Source of the DNA: JBBIRM01 sp037441765
Lineage (GTDB): Bacteria > Desulfobacterota > BSN033 > UBA1163
Assembly (NCBI GenBank): GCA_037441765.1
Contig: JBBIRM010000121.1
Span: 1-8,748 of the forward strand
Direction: 5' to 3'
Length of the DNA: 8,748 bases
Below the pieces are notes generated by a model, which was not told where the DNA came from, did not search any database, and saw only the letters and a list, made by a program, of their open reading frames with translations. Positions within the stretch are counted from its first letter, which is position 1. Every line of letters begins with the position of its first letter. The position numbers and the translations under genes are program-made. Below are positions 6,688 through 8,748 of this stretch, piece after piece.

Positions 6688-7545
6688 ATGAATCAATTTA
6701 AGACATTTCTCTTAATGCTTGTTTTAACACTCCTGTTTATTTTAGTAGGCTCTGCAATAGGGGGAAAGAGCGGAGTGGTTTACGCCTTTATCCTGGCAGC
6801 CCTGATGAACTTCTTTGCCTACTGGTTTAGCGATAAGATTGTGCTCCGAATGTATGGGGCACATGAAGTCTCTCAATCCGAAGCCCCTGAACTTTATCAG
6901 ATTGTTGGAGATCTGGCCAATAAAGCCGGGATGCCAATGCCCAAGGTCTACATTATGGAAAATGATACACCCAATGCCTTTGCTACGGGGAGAAATCCTG
7001 AGCATGCAGCCGTGGCAGTGACAACAGGACTTATGAGAATCCTTTCGAAGGATGAATTAAAGGGTGTGATTGGACACGAACTTTCTCACATCAGGCATCG
7101 GGATATTCTTGTCAGCACGATTGCAGCCACGCTTGCAGGAGCGATTGGCATGCTTGCTCGAATGGCCCAATGGGGGGCCATCTTTGGTGTGGGACGTTCT
7201 GATGAGGAAGAGGGGGGAGGAGGGAATTTTTTAGTGGTTCTCATCTTCTCGATCATCGCTTCCATTGCAGCCCTTCTCATTCAGATGGCGATCTCTCGTT
7301 CAAGGGAATATCTGGCTGATGAAGGAGGAGCAAAACTCAGCCATCCCCTCTATTTAGCCAAGGCCTTGGGGAAGTTGGACTTTGCTTCCAAACGCATCCC
7401 AATGGAAGCAAACCCTTCTACTGCCCACATGTTCATTGTTAATCCCTTAAGGGGAGGCGGAATCCTTTCTCTCTTCAGCACCCACCCTCCTATCGAGGAG
7501 CGAATTGCACGCCTTGAGGAGATGGCAAGGACAGGTATATTTTGA
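6688..7545 (+). CDS. htpX: HtpX family membrane zinc metalloprotease
   Basis: HtpX (peptidase family M48) is an inner-membrane zinc endoprotease that degrades misfolded or damaged membrane proteins; in E. coli it is stress-induced and works alongside FtsH. From ATG 6688 the protein is 285 aa, the normal length. It has two N-terminal membrane segments (about 4-24 and 28-48), the zinc motif HELSH (130-134, catalytic E131), and a third likely zinc ligand, E207, in SREYLADEGG. Two more hydrophobic stretches lie at about 141-160 and 180-202, on either side of an acidic and glycine-rich loop (DEEEGGGGN). The C-terminus has the typical STHPPIEERIARLEEM. MNQFKTFLLM is the usual family N-terminus and confirms the start. 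The gene has its own promoter and strong ribosome binding site. Its stop overlaps the rsmB start. Confidence 0.95.
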   Translation: MNQFKTFLLMLVLTLLFILVGSAIGGKSGVVYAFILAALMNFFAYWFSDKIVLRMYGAHEVSQSEAPELYQIVGDLANKAGMPMPKVYIMENDTPNAFATGRNPEHAAVAVTTGLMRILSKDELKGVIGHELSHIRHRDILVSTIAATLAGAIGMLARMAQWGAIFGVGRSDEEEGGGGNFLVVLIFSIIASIAALLIQMAISRSREYLADEGGAKLSHPLYLAKALGKLDFASKRIPMEANPSTAHMFIVNPLRGGGILSLFSTHPPIEERIARLEEMARTGIF

Positions 7546-8748
7546 AGAGAAAAGAGCCCAGGGAGATTTGTCTTGAAATCCTGAATCAGATAGAAGAGAC
7601 AGATGACCATCTGGATTGGCTCCTCACACAATACTTTAAAACCTACCGCTACCTCTCTGGCATAGATCGAGCTTTTCTAACGGAGTTATGCTACGGTATA
7701 CTCCGTTGGAGAGGCAAGCTGGATTGGACCACCCAGCAGTTCTCACACATCCCTTTTGAAAAAATCGAACTGAAGATCCTTAACATCCTTCGCTTAGGTC
7801 TATATCAGATCCTTTTTTTATCGAAAACTCCTGCTTCCGCATCTGTCAATGAATCTGTGAAATTGGCCAAAAAGATTAGAGGCGAGGGCGGAGCAAGTTT
7901 CGTAAACGCAATTCTTCGTTCAGTAATCCGAAAAAAAGGGGAGTTGACTTATCCTGATATCAAAAAAGATCCAGACCTATACCTGTCTGTGATTCACTCC
8001 CATCCGCTCTGGTTGATCCAGAGATGGATAAAGGAGATGGGGGTTGAAAGGACAATGGAGATTTGCCTCTTCAATAATGAAATTGCACCACTCACACTTA
8101 GAACCAACACCCTCAAGATAGATAGAGAGAATCTTATTAAAAAATTAAAAGAAAATGGACTAAACCCTTCTCCTACTTTTTATTCAGAAGAGGGGATTGT
8201 TCTAAAAGAACCTCCGCCTGTTTCAGAACTCCCTTTTCATCAAGAAGGATTCTTTATTATCCAGGATGAGGCCTCGCAATTAGTGACCTCCATTTTGGAT
8301 CCAAGGCCTGGAGAGATAATCCTTGATGGTTGTGCAGGGCCTGGAGGGAAGACCACTCATATCGTTCAGAGAATGGAAAATCGTGGTAAAATCTACGCTC
8401 TGGACCTAAATAGGGAAAAGTTAAATTTAATTGAAAAGAGGTGCCGCCAATTAGGGATTGAGATTGTCAAGACCATAAAAGGAGATGCGACCTGTCCCCC
8501 TTATGTGATTAAGGACATTAAGTTTGATAGAATTTTAGCCGATGTCCCTTGTTCAGGATTCGGTACAATCCGTAGAAACCCAGATTTAAAGTGGAAAAGG
8601 AGGCAAGAAGATATCAAAAGATTGAGTGCTCTTCAAACTAATATTTTAAGAGGTTTTGCCCCTTTGGTGAAGAAAGGAGGCCTGCTGGTTTATAGCACCT
8701 GCACTGTTTTTACTGAAGAGAATGAGGAGGTAATCGAAGGGTTTCTAA
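7542..8748 (+). CDS. rsmB: 16S rRNA (cytosine-5) methyltransferase RsmB, cut by the window edge
   Basis: RsmB (Sun/Fmu) methylates C967 (E. coli numbering) of 16S rRNA with S-adenosylmethionine. 402 codons are open to the right edge with no stop; about 30-60 more residues are expected from the family length. The TAA that closes the window is out of frame. The first ~135 residues form the NusB-like RNA-binding domain (FVNAILRSV at 120-128). The methyltransferase domain shows QDEASQL (241-247), the SAM-binding motif LDGCAGPGGKT (261-271), motif IV ADVPCSG (333-339) with C337, and YSTCTV (384-389) with C387, one of the two cysteines used in m5C catalysis. The start is TTG 7542, overlapping the htpX TGA as TTGA; AAGGA at 7527-7531 could be the ribosome binding site. 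MKRKEPREICLEIL aligns with typical RsmB N-termini. Coupling to htpX translation is likely. Confidence 0.94.
   Translation, partial: MKRKEPREICLEILNQIEETDDHLDWLLTQYFKTYRYLSGIDRAFLTELCYGILRWRGKLDWTTQQFSHIPFEKIELKILNILRLGLYQILFLSKTPASASVNESVKLAKKIRGEGGASFVNAILRSVIRKKGELTYPDIKKDPDLYLSVIHSHPLWLIQRWIKEMGVERTMEICLFNNEIAPLTLRTNTLKIDRENLIKKLKENGLNPSPTFYSEEGIVLKEPPPVSELPFHQEGFFIIQDEASQLVTSILDPRPGEIILDGCAGPGGKTTHIVQRMENRGKIYALDLNREKLNLIEKRCRQLGIEIVKTIKGDATCPPYVIKDIKFDRILADVPCSGFGTIRRNPDLKWKRRQEDIKRLSALQTNILRGFAPLVKKGGLLVYSTCTVFTEENEEVIEGFL

Noticed and set aside
7350..7631. 93-codon open frame on the minus strand across the htpX/rsmB junction
   Set aside because: It covers conserved coding sequence of both genes and shows no domain or promoter of its own.
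8746..8748. TAA at the very end of the window as the stop of rsmB
   Set aside because: The rsmB frame from TTG 7542 ends ...GGG TTT CTA A, so this TAA is out of frame and the gene continues past the edge.

Overview
The window is a dense, single-strand run of eight housekeeping genes, all on the + strand: ileS, lspA, lgt, def, fmt, a DUF116 membrane protein, htpX and the start of rsmB. The base composition looks moderately AT-rich and even throughout. There are no transposases, phage genes, CRISPR arrays or RNA genes. The lipoprotein-processing pair (lspA, lgt), HtpX and the DUF116 protein, in this order, suggest an anaerobic Gram-negative bacterium of the deltaproteobacterial (Desulfobacterota) type or a related uncultured lineage. 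That placement is inferred from gene content and order remembered from known genomes, not from a search.

Layout. Positions 1-176 are AT-rich non-coding DNA with a perfect 10-bp inverted repeat (94-123) and a TATAAT box (147-152) just ahead of ileS. ileS (177-2939) is followed after a short gap by lspA (about 3011-3508), lgt (3511-4281), def (4283-4798) and fmt (4795-5736). From lspA on, these are packed with gaps of 1-2 bp or a 4-bp overlap, so they look like one translationally coupled operon. An 81-bp gap (5737-5817) with a small inverted repeat and a direct repeat precedes the DUF116 gene (5818-6579). A 108-bp gap (6580-6687) holds a textbook promoter (TTGACA and TATAAT) and a near-perfect Shine-Dalgarno sequence that restart expression at htpX (6688-7545). 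rsmB overlaps the htpX stop codon by 4 bp, starts at TTG 7542 and runs off the right edge without a stop.

How the genes fit together. IleS charges isoleucine tRNA. Fmt formylates initiator Met-tRNA and Def removes the formyl group from nascent proteins. Lgt and LspA lipidate and then cleave lipoprotein precursors at the membrane. HtpX is a membrane zinc protease for quality control. RsmB methylates 16S rRNA. The theme is translation plus maturation and surveillance of new proteins. The only gene of unknown function is DUF116, a membrane-anchored, cysteine-rich protein placed between the formyl-methionine genes and htpX.

Three of the eight genes (fmt, DUF116, rsmB) start with TTG, and two of these use the same TTGA stop/start overlap. 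No new system is evident. The most worthwhile leads are the DUF116 protein in its context and the regulatory DNA at 94-152, 5745-5806 and 6632-6678.
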